Shown one piece after another: positions 25,867 through 35,436 of a stretch of 64,000 nt of DNA (position 1 is its first letter; the number at the start of each line of letters is the position of its first letter). The DNA is from Nemorincola caseinilytica (GTDB lineage: Bacteria > Bacteroidota > Bacteroidia > Chitinophagales > Chitinophagaceae): NCBI RefSeq assembly GCF_039540515.1, contig NZ_BAABFA010000014.1, positions 62,001 through 126,000 on the forward strand, written 5' to 3'. Made by a program: the position numbers and the translations under genes. The notes beneath the pieces are model-generated. The model ran no database searches. It saw only the letters and a list, made by a program, of their open reading frames with translations, and had not been told where the DNA came from.

Positions 25867-26260
25867 GCTTTTGATCTGTCTTTTGCCGTTTCATAATCGA
25901 TGTCTTGTTTTCAGGAATGTAATTCACGATGTATCTACCATACTTTTTAGGTTTTTAAAGCAAACATACAATGGCCGGAAAAGCTGCTTACCGCTTTCGG
26001 GCAACCTATACCAATAGTTGCGAAAATTGGTAACGCTTACTATTCTCGGCTGTTCGTTTTAATAAATGTATGGTTGCGGTTAAAGTGAAGGTTCCCTGTT
26101 TGGGCCAAAGAGGACAGTTTTTCCACCAGAATCCCCGTATGTCCACGATTATCCACAGATTTTTTTGTTTTAAGGAATGACCTAACTGTATAAAGTATAA
26201 ATTTTATATCTTTCGCAGTTAAAAATCTATTGTGCGTTAGAACTATTTAATTGAAGCAAA
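25867..26260. other. 394-base divergent intergenic region
   Basis: This region separates the recombinase operon (minus) from the SMC/PLD operon (plus). A minus-strand TATGTTTG at 25961-25968 fits the promoter consensus for the recombinase operon. On the plus strand only a near match (TATCTTTC, just before 26220) lies upstream of the first defence gene. One TTATCCACA at 26149-26157 resembles a single DnaA box. I see no coding frame. Confidence 0.45.
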
Positions 26261-27223
26261 ATGTTTATAACTAGCTATGGAAGTTTTAATGGTAGTACTT
26301 GGGAAAATATGTTTCAAATTATATTGAAACGTAAATACATGCAAGCAGGCTATCAAAGGGTCCCGGCCACTCCAGGGGATTTTGGTATAGAGGGCTTCAC
26401 GAAAGATGGCCTAACATTTCAGTGTTTCTGTCCAGAAACTAATGAAGATAATAAAAAGCTCTATGAAAGACAAAGAGATAAAATTACTGCTGACATCAAT
26501 AAATTGAAAATCAACGAGGCAGAACTGGTAAACCTTTTGGGAGGCACTAAGCTGACAACTTGGACTCTTATTACACCCAAAATGGGGCATCACGATTTAA
26601 TCCCACACTGCAATACTAAACGAGACTTAGTTAAATCTTGGAATTTGCCCTTTATAGACAGTGATTTCAATGTGCTAGTTCACGAATGTGATGATTATGC
26701 CCTTGAAATTGGGGAGTATTTTAATCAAACAGACAAGAAGCTATCCCTTCAACCTGATGCAGACGAAACAAGTGAGAATAAACTTGTAGCATGGAAGGAT
26801 ACTCAAATTCCTCTTGTAGAAAATGCGATTTCTAAAAATGAAATTATCATACGCTCATTAAATAAAAAGAAAGATGCTGACAAAGCTGTCAACATTCTCA
26901 CTAATGAACAAGCCAGACACTACCTAAATGGCGAATCAATATTAAGAAAATGGCGAAGTTCACAGCCCGAAAATCATCAGCGATTTACTGAGCTCATGGC
27001 TAGTGTTGCATCCGAACTACAAGAGAAATGTCTTTTAACTAATGTTGACCCTAGCCCATTCTTAGAAGAAATTAAAAGCTACATGGAAGATAAGATACGG
27101 ACATCATTTCCTTATCTGGATGAATCCACTGTGGTTAGATTAAAGAACTACTGCATCGCGTTTTGGATAATGACATGTCCTATTTACTTTGAAGAGAGCA
27201 TTGATGAAATCACCAACAATTAA
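26261..27223 (+). CDS. Putative restriction-endonuclease-like effector of an SMC/ABC-3C-type defence operon
   Basis: This 320-residue protein has near residues 35-60 a segment TPGDFGIEGFTKDGLTFQCF. Its pattern of Asp, a hairpin and Gln-Cys resembles the D...(E/Q)xK core of PD-(D/E)XK nucleases, with the usual Lys replaced. The remaining 250 residues are mainly helical and unrecognised. Being first in an operon with a small winged-helix-like protein and an SMC-like ATPase, it occupies the position of the effector (LmuA-like) in Lamassu/ABC-3C systems. The nuclease assignment is inference; a structure prediction would settle it. Confidence 0.55.
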   Translation: MFITSYGSFNGSTWENMFQIILKRKYMQAGYQRVPATPGDFGIEGFTKDGLTFQCFCPETNEDNKKLYERQRDKITADINKLKINEAELVNLLGGTKLTTWTLITPKMGHHDLIPHCNTKRDLVKSWNLPFIDSDFNVLVHECDDYALEIGEYFNQTDKKLSLQPDADETSENKLVAWKDTQIPLVENAISKNEIIIRSLNKKKDADKAVNILTNEQARHYLNGESILRKWRSSQPENHQRFTELMASVASELQEKCLLTNVDPSPFLEEIKSYMEDKIRTSFPYLDESTVVRLKNYCIAFWIMTCPIYFEESIDEITNN

Positions 27224-27674
27224 GGGGAGTTTTAGAGAGAGGGCAATTCCACTAAGCCCGGATTATCGTCCACTATATAAAATTGGACTGATCGTGCTTA
27301 TTCTTGATATTGCTTGTCGAGGTAACAAATCCTCGTTAAACAAGCTACATCTGTTAATCTGGGCTTTGAAATCAGAAACGAATATGGCCTATGTCCGGAT
27401 GGCATTTATCATGAAGGATACAAGCAAAATTATTTCATGGGCAGTTGAGCCAGCATTAAATAAGGCGCTCAAATATGCAGTTGCAGAGGGGTTGATAACT
27501 ATGTACGAGGATAAATATCAATTGACCGAGAAAGGCGTAAGCTTTGGTAAAAAACTGAAAAAGGATAGTGAGATACTTACTAGAGAGAAACTGTTTCTGA
27601 CTTACATCGGTAAACAAAAAGTAACAGAAGACTTTATCAACAAGCTAACTGAACAGCAACATGATAAGAATTGA
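27204..27674 (+). CDS. Small winged-helix-like middle component
   Basis: From ATG 27204 the protein is 156 residues. The start overlaps the upstream gene by 20 bases, and its end overlaps the ATPase start by 14, so the three genes are tightly coupled. The centre (LNKALKYAVAEGLITMYEDKYQLTEKGVSFGKKL) reads as a winged helix: a helix, then a beta-hairpin ending in a Leu-Thr-Glu-Lys-Gly turn. Size, fold and position match the middle component of ABC-three-component systems. No catalytic motif is present. Confidence 0.6.
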   Translation: MKSPTIKGSFRERAIPLSPDYRPLYKIGLIVLILDIACRGNKSSLNKLHLLIWALKSETNMAYVRMAFIMKDTSKIISWAVEPALNKALKYAVAEGLITMYEDKYQLTEKGVSFGKKLKKDSEILTREKLFLTYIGKQKVTEDFINKLTEQQHDKN

Positions 27675-29745
27675 GGCCATAAAGGCAATAATACACACCA
27701 ACAATGGAGTTTTTGGCCGAACTCTGCCCTTCAAAAAAGGACTTAATATTGTTAGGGCAAATAATACGTCTGGTAAAAGTTCTCTTTTTGGAGCACTTCT
27801 ATACGGATTGGGGTTTGAGGAAATTCTAGGCAGCAAAAATGATAAAGCTCTGCAGTCGGTATTCAAATCCATTGTTAAGGAAATTATTTCCCACCCAATT
27901 GAAAATACAGTTGTTCAGTCTGAAATTTATCTGCAATTTTCAAATGGCTCAAGGAGTATCACGAGCAAGCGATTTATTTTAAACGATAAGATTAAACCTC
28001 AAGCTGTCGAGGTTTTTCTAGGCCCATTGTTAACTGAACCAGATGGAACTTACGAGCGACTGCCTATGTATGTTCATGACAAAGGAGGTGCGTCGAGCGA
28101 TGAGGTAGGATTTCATAAATATCTTGAGGACTTCATTGGAGCACATCTACCTGAAATTATTAATCAGGAAGGACGAAGGGTTAAGATGTTCTTGCCATTA
28201 TTAGCCTCGGCACATTTTATTGAACAAAAAGCTGGATGGTCAGATTTCTATGCTAATATGCCCTACTATGGAGTCAGAGACGCGGCAGCAAAAGTCTTCG
28301 AATACATCCTAGCTTTTGATGTCTTTGAAGCTGCTGCCTCACGTCAGGAAATTCAAAATCGAATAAAGCGAATATCTGATAACTGGACTGAAGTATCGAT
28401 GAAAGTTTCAGCTTTAGCAAGGAGAGGGGGCGCTGAAGTCGTTGGACTTCCGCATGCTCCCGAAATTTTGACAAAGGAAAGTAAACCCTACTTGCGATTT
28501 TTACGTGCAGAAAAATCTTTTCTCATTGGCGAACTTATTGCCGTTCTAAGTATAGAATTAAAAGAAGTTACTGCTCAACTGAAGACACCTATTAATGACA
28601 ATCTAAAAAAGATAGAAGAAGAAATAGACAGCCTGAAATTCCATACCGACAGATACGAAATATTATCTGACAATATTAGTTCGCAGTTAAGCCAGAATAA
28701 GGAAACATTGCGACAGTATCTTGCTCAACAAAAAAACGTTGATGAAGATCTTCGTAAAAATAAGGATGCTGAAAAACTCCAAAAAATTGGATTAGAATTT
28801 GATCTAAAAAGTAATACTGGATTATGCCCAACATGTAATCAACCAATTAACGACACACTTTTACACGAACATGTTGAGGTAGTGCCTATGAGAATTGATG
28901 AAAACATCAACTACTTGCAGGCTCAGCGTAAAATGATCGAAGCTTTTATTGCAAACATAAGGAGTCAAATTGCTGGTGATGAAAATAAGGCTCATGCACT
29001 AGAAACAGCTATCCAAACTAACCGCGCTAAAATCAGAGCGTTAAAACGCTCTTTGATAAGTGATGATCGCCTTCCTTCAGAAGAAATTATTGAAAGAAAA
29101 GTCATCTTGGAACGAGAACTCAATTTTGTATATAAACTCAGAGAAGAGTTTGAACTTCTCATGAATGATTTATACAAGGTTGCATCCGAATTTGCTGCAG
29201 AAAAAGGTGCTATGGCGAGATTCTCGGGCAATTACTTATCAACAACCGATGTTAGAAAATTGGAAAACTTCACCAATTATTTCAAAGCACTGTTGGGCAA
29301 ATTTAATTTTACCTCAAAGCAGATAAGTAACATATCTATTTCCTTGGAACGATACTTGCCTGTGTACGAAGTTCCACTCCCCAATGGACTAAATAAGCAA
29401 GTCGATATTAGGTTTGAATCATCGGCAAGTGATTTTATTCGAGCGCAATGGGCTTACTACACCGCGTTACTAGACACTTCAATCAACAGCGGCGGAAATC
29501 ACTTTGAAACTCTTATATTTGATGAACCACAACAGCAATCCGCCGCTACTGGAAATTTCAAAGCTTTCTTAAGTCAATTAGAAACTTATAAGGAGCAACA
29601 GACAATAGTATTGGCTTCTTTTCAAAACTCACAAGAAGACTTTAAAGAAGCTACAAGTGGATTAACAAATGTGAATATCATCGATTTCGCGCACACTGGC
29701 GAGTTGTTTATTACTCGAATTGATGCAAATGCCCCCACATTGTAA
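27661..29745 (+). CDS. Rad50/SMC-like ATPase with zinc hook
   Basis: The 694-residue product has a split ABC ATPase head. The Walker A motif ANNTSGKSS lies near residue 33 and Walker B LIFDEPQQQS near residue 618. Between them, residues about 215-560 are mostly coiled coil, interrupted by a Cys-Pro-Thr-Cys zinc hook near residue 389, which links two coils as in Rad50. Such ATPases sense DNA ends or unusual DNA and control a partner effector in Lamassu and related ABC-3C defence systems. Here the likely partners are the two upstream genes and possibly the PLD nuclease downstream. The head domains and hook appear intact. Confidence 0.8.
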   Translation: MIRIEAIKAIIHTNNGVFGRTLPFKKGLNIVRANNTSGKSSLFGALLYGLGFEEILGSKNDKALQSVFKSIVKEIISHPIENTVVQSEIYLQFSNGSRSITSKRFILNDKIKPQAVEVFLGPLLTEPDGTYERLPMYVHDKGGASSDEVGFHKYLEDFIGAHLPEIINQEGRRVKMFLPLLASAHFIEQKAGWSDFYANMPYYGVRDAAAKVFEYILAFDVFEAAASRQEIQNRIKRISDNWTEVSMKVSALARRGGAEVVGLPHAPEILTKESKPYLRFLRAEKSFLIGELIAVLSIELKEVTAQLKTPINDNLKKIEEEIDSLKFHTDRYEILSDNISSQLSQNKETLRQYLAQQKNVDEDLRKNKDAEKLQKIGLEFDLKSNTGLCPTCNQPINDTLLHEHVEVVPMRIDENINYLQAQRKMIEAFIANIRSQIAGDENKAHALETAIQTNRAKIRALKRSLISDDRLPSEEIIERKVILERELNFVYKLREEFELLMNDLYKVASEFAAEKGAMARFSGNYLSTTDVRKLENFTNYFKALLGKFNFTSKQISNISISLERYLPVYEVPLPNGLNKQVDIRFESSASDFIRAQWAYYTALLDTSINSGGNHFETLIFDEPQQQSAATGNFKAFLSQLETYKEQQTIVLASFQNSQEDFKEATSGLTNVNIIDFAHTGELFITRIDANAPTL

Positions 29746-29798
29746 ATGTTCGGTATTAATATTTCAGCGCCTATCATTTTTTTTAAATCGCAAAAATC

Positions 29799-30131
29799 AT
29801 GTTGTTAAATCTTTCAATTCAAATAGAAACAGCTGGGGAAGAATCTTCTAGAGAAGTTGATCCATCTAGCTTACCGGGAATTGCGCTTTTTATTAAGCAT
29901 TGCAATGCTTTGTCTGAAAGCTTATCTCTTCCCAAGGGGAAATTAACTGAATCTTCCGAGGATGTTGAAGGGGCTTATCCGAATTGTATCTGGTACGCGA
30001 CTATAACAATGCAAACTGATGAAAGCTTGTCGTTGTTAGATGCAAACAGACTATTAAATACTGTTCAGAGTTTCTGTCTCTTCCATCACTATAAACTGTC
30101 CAAAGCCTCAGCAACTACAGTTGGTGAGTAA
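29799..30131 (+). CDS. Hypothetical protein of the SMC/PLD operon
   Basis: This 110-residue acidic protein lies 53 bases after the ATPase gene and 42 before the PLD gene, in the same direction. I recognise no domain. Its N-terminal strand (LLNLSIQIE) and the pattern ALFIKHCNALSESLSL suggest a small alpha/beta fold. Its place between two core genes suggests a regulator or inhibitor of the nuclease, which is inference from position only. Confidence 0.5.
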   Translation: MLLNLSIQIETAGEESSREVDPSSLPGIALFIKHCNALSESLSLPKGKLTESSEDVEGAYPNCIWYATITMQTDESLSLLDANRLLNTVQSFCLFHHYKLSKASATTVGE

Positions 30132-30173
30132 TTTCGACCATTGACAAAAGTCACCTTCATTTTATTTTAGCAA

Positions 30174-30902
30174 ATGGCAACATTTCTTACAACCAGAGGC
30201 ATTTCATCAAAACTGGAGGAAATCTTTATTGATGCCAACTCATTCCTTTATATAGTTACGCCTTATCTGCAATTTTCCAAAACGCTATATGAACGGTTGT
30301 ATGAAGCAACCAAACGTGGGGTGCCAACCACAATAATCTGTAGAGACCGGCAGAAAATTTCTTCAGTTGACGAAAGACTGTTACTAGATTTAGATTGCAG
30401 CGTATATTTCAAATCAGATCTTCATGCAAAATGTTATCTGAATGAATATGGTGCAATGATCGCTTCCATGAATTTATATAACTACTCCGAAGCCAACAAC
30501 AGGGAAATGGGGGTGTTCTTATCAAAAACTGAAGATTCTGTATCGTACGACAAGTGCCTGAAAGAAGTAAGATCAATAATTAATGCATCCCAACAATTTA
30601 GATTATTTAAGCAGCCGGAATCAATAATCACAGTATCTGAACCCGAGACTTATTCGGAGTTTTTACAAGGTTGGCATAGTGTGCTGTTACAGGAATATCC
30701 TCAAACGCAGTTTTCACTAAGCGAAAACCGACTATCCGCTACTGACTTCCCATTACCCAGTATGTTGTTTTCAAATGAATATGGGTTTGCAACAGTTTGT
30801 TTCGACGCCTATTCTAAACTCCAGAATCAGCGAAACGAAAAGAAGCACGCATTAGAAACGGCGTTAAAAAGGATATCGACTTTATTGGCATACAGGAAAT
30901 AG
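30174..30902 (+). CDS. Phospholipase-D-fold nuclease, single HKD motif
   Basis: A 242-residue protein has one HKD motif near residues 83-100: HAKCYLNEYGAMIASMNL, with His, Lys and the trailing Ser-Met-Asn. This is the layout of BfiI/Nuc-type nucleases, which form one active site per dimer. N-terminal LEEIFIDANSFLYIVTPYL matches the first strand of the fold. The C-terminal about 90 residues have no recognised domain and may bind DNA or a partner. It is the last gene of the operon and probably cleaves DNA as a second effector; lipid cleavage is unlikely given the size and context. Confidence 0.72.
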   Translation: MATFLTTRGISSKLEEIFIDANSFLYIVTPYLQFSKTLYERLYEATKRGVPTTIICRDRQKISSVDERLLLDLDCSVYFKSDLHAKCYLNEYGAMIASMNLYNYSEANNREMGVFLSKTEDSVSYDKCLKEVRSIINASQQFRLFKQPESIITVSEPETYSEFLQGWHSVLLQEYPQTQFSLSENRLSATDFPLPSMLFSNEYGFATVCFDAYSKLQNQRNEKKHALETALKRISTLLAYRK

Positions 30903-31368
30903 AATTTGCTTATATCAAGCTAAAGATTCGCAGTTTGATTCTTTTGAACAAGAATATTTGTACTGTAAAAACGGGTTGGCATTGCTGGTCAATGAACTTT
31001 CCAATCTAATTAGCATATAGCCAATTACCAAAGACGATACAAGGACAAGTCAAAAACAACTCATTTCTGTTTGCTCTCTATTTAGCTCCAATTCCGATTA
31101 CAATCGCAGATCATCGCCGACATTCGCCTGCCTATTAGAATAGATTTAGATTCCAGTTAAATTCAATTGGATTCCATATGCTTTACGCCTGTAGTCTGGC
31201 TATGAAAGCAGGATAATTCGCTTAAAAGTGATCAAAAACCCTCAAAACAATGACGAAACAGTAAGGAAATTAGGTTGCAATTAAGCAAATGAATGGAGAT
31301 TGCCCCGATTACTTCAATAGCCGGACTATAAAATGTAAATTTGAGGATTACTCAAAAATAATTTATTA
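30903..31368. other. 466-base intergenic region between the PLD gene and hsdM
   Basis: Directly after the PLD stop, an alternative frame stays open to the TAG at 31018-31020 with coding-like composition (about 40 codons ending NELSNLISI). It has no start and could be the remnant of a longer gene. The rest to 31330 shows nothing recognisable. TAAATTTG at 31336-31343 matches the -7 promoter consensus, 25 bases before hsdM. Confidence 0.4.
31336..31343 (+). promoter_or_regulatory. TAnnTTTG promoter motif of the type I R-M locus
   Basis: TAAATTTG lies 25 bases upstream of the hsdM ATG at 31369. No good -33 element is seen at 17-23 bases. Confidence 0.45.
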
Positions 31369-32937
31369 ATGAGCGAAGACCAAAAACGGAACCTGGAGCA
31401 ACAACTGTGGAATATTGCGAATACTCTTCGTGGAAAAATGAATGCGGACGAGTTCAGAGATTATATCCTGGGTTTTATCTTCTATAAATATCTATCTGAA
31501 AAAATGGAAATTTATGCTGATTCCATTCTTAAAGAGGATAAAATCACTTTTAAGTCGATCAACGAAAATACTACAGAAGGCAAAGAATATTGTGAAGCGA
31601 TTAGGGATCATACGTTAGAAAAGTTGGGCTACTTTCTAAAACCGTCAGAGTTGTTCAGTGAAGTGGCAAAAAGAGGAATGGGAGAAAAAGAACAAGGCAG
31701 AAGCAGCTTTATTCTCGAAGACCTTCAAAAGATATTGACGAATATCCAGCTTAGCACGATGGGTACAGAAAGCGAAGAAGATTTTGATAATCTCTTCGAG
31801 GATATGGACCTGAATAGCACAAAGCTCGGAAAGACACCTGAAGCAAGAAACGAGATCATAGCAAAGGTGCTGTCCCATCTTGATAAGATCGACTTCCGGC
31901 TGGAGCAAACCGAACTGGACGTATTAGGTGATGCCTACGAATATCTGATTGGGCAATTTGCAAGCGGAGCAGGAAAAAAGGCCGGTGAATTCTACACCCC
32001 TCAGGAAGTAAGTATGGTTCTTGCTAAACTCGTGACTACCGGCAAAAACAAACTTAAATCCGTTTATGACCCCACATGCGGTTCAGGCTCGTTACTTCTG
32101 CGGGTAGCAAAAGAGGTAAAAGAGGTAAGTAACTTCTACGGGCAGGAAATGAACCGTACTACTTATAACCTTGCCCGCATGAACATGATATTACACGGTG
32201 TTCATTATCGCAAGTTTGATATAAAGCAAGAGGATACGTTGGAACATCCGCAGCACCTGGATAAACAGTTTGAAGCTATTGTTGCCAATCCTCCGTTTTC
32301 TGCCCAATGGACTGCAAACCCTATCTTCATGACGGATGACCGGTTTAGCCAGTATGGCAAATTGGCCCCGGCAAGCAAGGCAGACTTTGCTTTTGTGCAG
32401 CACATGGTATATCATTTGGCTGAAAATGGTGCTATGGCGGTAGTACTGCCGCATGGAGTTCTTTTTCGTGGTGGTGCCGAACAACACATCCGCAGATATT
32501 TGATCGAGAATAAAAACTTTCTGGACGCCGTTATAGGTTTGCCGCCAAACATATTCTATGGCACAAGCATCCCTACTTGCATTTTAGTATTCAAGAAATG
32601 CCGCGAAAACCCGGATGATATTCTCTTCATAGATGCCAGCAACGATTTTGAGAAAGTGAAAACACAAAATATTTTGCGGGAATCTCATATCAACAAGCTC
32701 GTAGACACATTTAGGAACAGATCGGTTATCGAAAAATATAGCCATTTGGCATCTATTAAGGAGATAGCCGACAACGACTATAATTTGAATATACCTCGCT
32801 ATGTTGACACCTATGAAGAAGAGGAAGAAATAGACATTTATGCTATAATGAAGGATATAAAAGCACTGGAAGCAAAACGTGCGGAGCTGGACAAAGAAAT
32901 TGATGTTTATTTTAAAGAGCTAGGGTTAGTTTTTTAG
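31369..32937 (+). CDS. hsdM: Type I restriction-modification methyltransferase subunit HsdM
   Basis: The 522-residue product is the N6-adenine methyltransferase subunit. An N-terminal helical domain (NIANTLRGKMNADEFRDYIL near residue 12) is followed by GEFYTPQEVS near residue 205, the S-adenosylmethionine motif DPTCGSGSLLL near residue 232, and the catalytic NPPF near residue 307. It works with HsdS as M2S1 and with HsdR as the restriction complex. hsdS follows after 47 bases. All motifs are intact. Confidence 0.95.
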   Translation: MSEDQKRNLEQQLWNIANTLRGKMNADEFRDYILGFIFYKYLSEKMEIYADSILKEDKITFKSINENTTEGKEYCEAIRDHTLEKLGYFLKPSELFSEVAKRGMGEKEQGRSSFILEDLQKILTNIQLSTMGTESEEDFDNLFEDMDLNSTKLGKTPEARNEIIAKVLSHLDKIDFRLEQTELDVLGDAYEYLIGQFASGAGKKAGEFYTPQEVSMVLAKLVTTGKNKLKSVYDPTCGSGSLLLRVAKEVKEVSNFYGQEMNRTTYNLARMNMILHGVHYRKFDIKQEDTLEHPQHLDKQFEAIVANPPFSAQWTANPIFMTDDRFSQYGKLAPASKADFAFVQHMVYHLAENGAMAVVLPHGVLFRGGAEQHIRRYLIENKNFLDAVIGLPPNIFYGTSIPTCILVFKKCRENPDDILFIDASNDFEKVKTQNILRESHINKLVDTFRNRSVIEKYSHLASIKEIADNDYNLNIPRYVDTYEEEEEIDIYAIMKDIKALEAKRAELDKEIDVYFKELGLVF

Positions 32938-32984
32938 CCATTCACAATCCTTAATGTTAGATCACAAAGACAAATTGTAAGAAA

Positions 32985-34214
32985 ATGGCAAAAAAGAATA
33001 AGAAGGAAGCAAATGTTCCAAATTTGAGATTTCCGGAGTTTGCGGGTAAGCAAAATTTTAAAAAACACCTTTTCAAAGATATTTTCGTTTTTTCCACAGG
33101 AAAGAACATAAAACAAAGTGAAGCATCTTCCGAATTCGAAATACCCTGTGTGAGATACGGGGAGTTATACCATATGTATGGTGAAATTATTACGGAGGTT
33201 ATTAATAAAACTAACCTTAATAGATCAGAGTTGTTATTCAGTGAAGGTGATGAAATTTTGATTCCATCGGCAGGTGAAGACCCTACAGATATTGGTTCAG
33301 CTTCAGCGTTGACAGTTAAAGACGTAGCAATCGGCAGAACAATTAACGTTCTGAAGCCAGCAAAGGCTAATATTTATTCTCAACTATATGTAGCATACTA
33401 CATCAATCATAGATTAAAGAAAACAATTTCTTCCTTAGCAAAGGGAGTAAGTATCAGTAATGTGTACAATTCCGATTTGAAAACACTAGAAATAATTTTG
33501 CCAACCCTTGATGAACAAAATAAGATAGTTGTTTTTTTATCAATATTAGACAAAAGAATAGAAACCCAAAACAAAATAATTGAGGATTTGAAGTTGTTAA
33601 TCAGCGGGACAATCTCTACGATTGAAAAACATGCAAAAACTAGCTCCAACTGGAGAAAGGCATTTTTGCATGAGGTGCTTTTAGAGCGAACCGAAAAGAA
33701 TAAAGAAAATTATCCTGTACATTCTGTGTCGGTTAGTGTCGGAGTTGTCAATCAAATTGAATATCTGGGAAGATCATTTGCAGCAAAAAATACGAGCAAT
33801 TATAATGTTGTACACGAAGGAGATATAGTGTATACCAAAAGTCCAACCGGTGAATTTCCGTATGGTATAATCAAGCAGAGTTTTGTTCCGGACAAAGTAT
33901 CTGTTTCTCCTCTTTATGGCGTATATAAACCTATAAATCGCTGGATAGGTAACATACTCCACTACTACTTTCTAAATCCAATAAATGCAAACAACTACCT
34001 ACATAGCTTGGTCCAGAAAGGTGCTAAGAACACAATCAATATCAGTAATCAAGGATTTTTAATGAAACAATTGTACTTGCCTATTAATGAAACTGACTGT
34101 AGAAAAACGGCTGAGTTGCTTAATGTAATAACCCAAAAGCTAACTATTGAAAAAATGATTTTAGATAAATACAATGCTCAGAAAATATATATACTAAAAG
34201 AACTTTTCATTTAG
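32985..34214 (+). CDS. hsdS: Type I specificity subunit HsdS (expressed copy)
   Basis: A full-length 409-residue HsdS has two target-recognition domains (about residues 25-165 and 225-370), each followed by a helical spacer. The central one contains LPTLDEQNKIVVFLS and IETQNKIIE near residues 168-200, and the last ends ILKELFI. It sets the DNA sequence recognised by the R-M complex. It has its own ATG behind hsdM and is the expressed copy. It shares exact repeats with the inverted hsdS downstream: 20 bases at 33015-33034 near the start and 27 bases at 33558-33584 in the central spacer. This allows recognition domains to be exchanged by inversion. Confidence 0.9.
   Translation: MAKKNKKEANVPNLRFPEFAGKQNFKKHLFKDIFVFSTGKNIKQSEASSEFEIPCVRYGELYHMYGEIITEVINKTNLNRSELLFSEGDEILIPSAGEDPTDIGSASALTVKDVAIGRTINVLKPAKANIYSQLYVAYYINHRLKKTISSLAKGVSISNVYNSDLKTLEIILPTLDEQNKIVVFLSILDKRIETQNKIIEDLKLLISGTISTIEKHAKTSSNWRKAFLHEVLLERTEKNKENYPVHSVSVSVGVVNQIEYLGRSFAAKNTSNYNVVHEGDIVYTKSPTGEFPYGIIKQSFVPDKVSVSPLYGVYKPINRWIGNILHYYFLNPINANNYLHSLVQKGAKNTINISNQGFLMKQLYLPINETDCRKTAELLNVITQKLTIEKMILDKYNAQKIYILKELFI
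33015..33034 (+). repeat. hsdS inverted repeat 1, left arm (N-terminal)
   Basis: Twenty identical bases, inverted at 35972-35991, encode the start of the first recognition domain (VPNLRF) in both hsdS copies. Confidence 0.85.
33558..33584 (+). repeat. hsdS inverted repeat 2, left arm (central spacer)
   Basis: Twenty-seven identical bases, inverted at 35437-35463, encode IETQNKIIE in the central helical spacer between the two recognition domains. This is the longest exact match between the copies. Confidence 0.88.
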
Positions 34215-34811
34215 GATTACGAGTCGTTAATTAAAGCACTTAATGAAAATCTTTTTGGGGAAAAACTTCGGTTTAAAAATGAAGATGGGAACGATTTTCC
34301 TGATTGGGAGGAGAAAGAATTAGACGACTTGTTGGATTACGAGCAACCAACAAAATATTTAGTAAATAGTATTGAATATGATGATGATTATGTTACACCC
34401 GTTTTAACCGCGGGTAAGACATTTATTTTAGGATATACAAATGAAACTCATGGCATATTTTCTTGTGGCTTGCCTGTGATAATATTTGATGACTTCACAA
34501 CGGACATAAAATTTGTGAACTTTCCCTTCAAAGCCAAATCATCAGCAATGAAAATATTACTGCCTAAGAAAGGTGTAAATATTTACTACGTTTTTGAGGC
34601 CATGAAATCAATCAATTATATTATTGGAGGTCATGAGAGACACTGGATAAGCAAATATTCAAAAATTGAAATTCCCGTACCTTCCATTGAAGAACAAACT
34701 AAAATTGCCAGCTTCCTATCTGTTATTTCCGAGAAAATTGAAAACGAAAGGATAATTCTGAAAAAATACCTGAGTCAAAAAAAGTATCTTTTAGCAAGCC
34801 TTTTTATATAA
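34215..34811 (+). pseudogene. Orphan 3' half of hsdS (silent recognition domain)
   Basis: Directly after the TAG of hsdS, the same reading frame continues for 198 codons without an ATG-initiated gene. It begins in the central-spacer region (DYESLIKALNENLFG), then has the LRFKNEDGNDFPDWEEKEL segment that begins a second recognition domain. It ends with the C-terminal spacer PSIEEQTKIASFLS and Leu-Phe-Ile. It is a spare C-terminal half. A 20-base block at 34680-34699 is repeated inverted at 34916-34935 in the opposing hsdS. It has no promoter or start and is silent unless recombined. Confidence 0.8.
34680..34699 (+). repeat. hsdS inverted repeat 3, left arm (C-terminal spacer)
   Basis: Twenty identical bases in the orphan half, inverted at 34916-34935 in the silent hsdS, encode PSIEEQT. 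After one differing base the match continues for six more. Confidence 0.8.
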
Positions 34812-34915
34812 ACATAGTTTGCAACAAATAGTATTTCTGATTTTCGTACCTCGCTAATACGTTTCTTTCTGTTTCAATTTTCCTTTCGATAAAGGATAGG
34901 AAATTTGTAATTTTT

Positions 34916-34935
34916 GTTTGTTCTTCAATGGAAGG
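34916..34935 (-). repeat. hsdS inverted repeat 3, right arm
   Basis: Exact inverted copy of 34680-34699. Confidence 0.8.
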
Positions 34936-35436
34936 CGTTGGTAGAGTTACTTCCGAAAAATATTTAAAGCTTATCATTTTGCCGTCCCTGATGCCTTCAA
35001 GATTTCTTGTCAGCCGTTTTATATAGCCGGTCGTTTTAAAATACAGTCTGAAGAAATTAGGGTTAACTTCTCTTATCGGGCGCAATACTATATAAGCCGG
35101 GCTGCAAATCCCTTCATAATTAGAAAATTCAATACCTCCTTGAAACGACCTCAAACTAATAATGAAATCTCCCTTTTGCACAACTTTATAGCTTTCAATA
35201 CTTTTATCACTGACAGAAATATTATAGTCAATCATGTGTCTGGGTATTGCCCCATGTTCCTGAGTAATAGCTAAAATAGGAAGATCTGAATTATGATTTT
35301 TATCTGAAACATTCTCGAAAAGCGTATTTCCCAATTTCCAATTCCAATCTGCAAAGTCGTTACCATCGTCATCTTTAAACTGCAAACGTCTATTGAAAAC
35401 GTTAACCTTAAATGCTTTACTAAGAGATTCTAATTT

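Noticed and set aside
26149..26157. DnaA box TTATCCACA suggesting an element origin of replication
   Set aside because: Only a single box, with no cluster, no AT-rich unwinding tract of note and no replication gene nearby.
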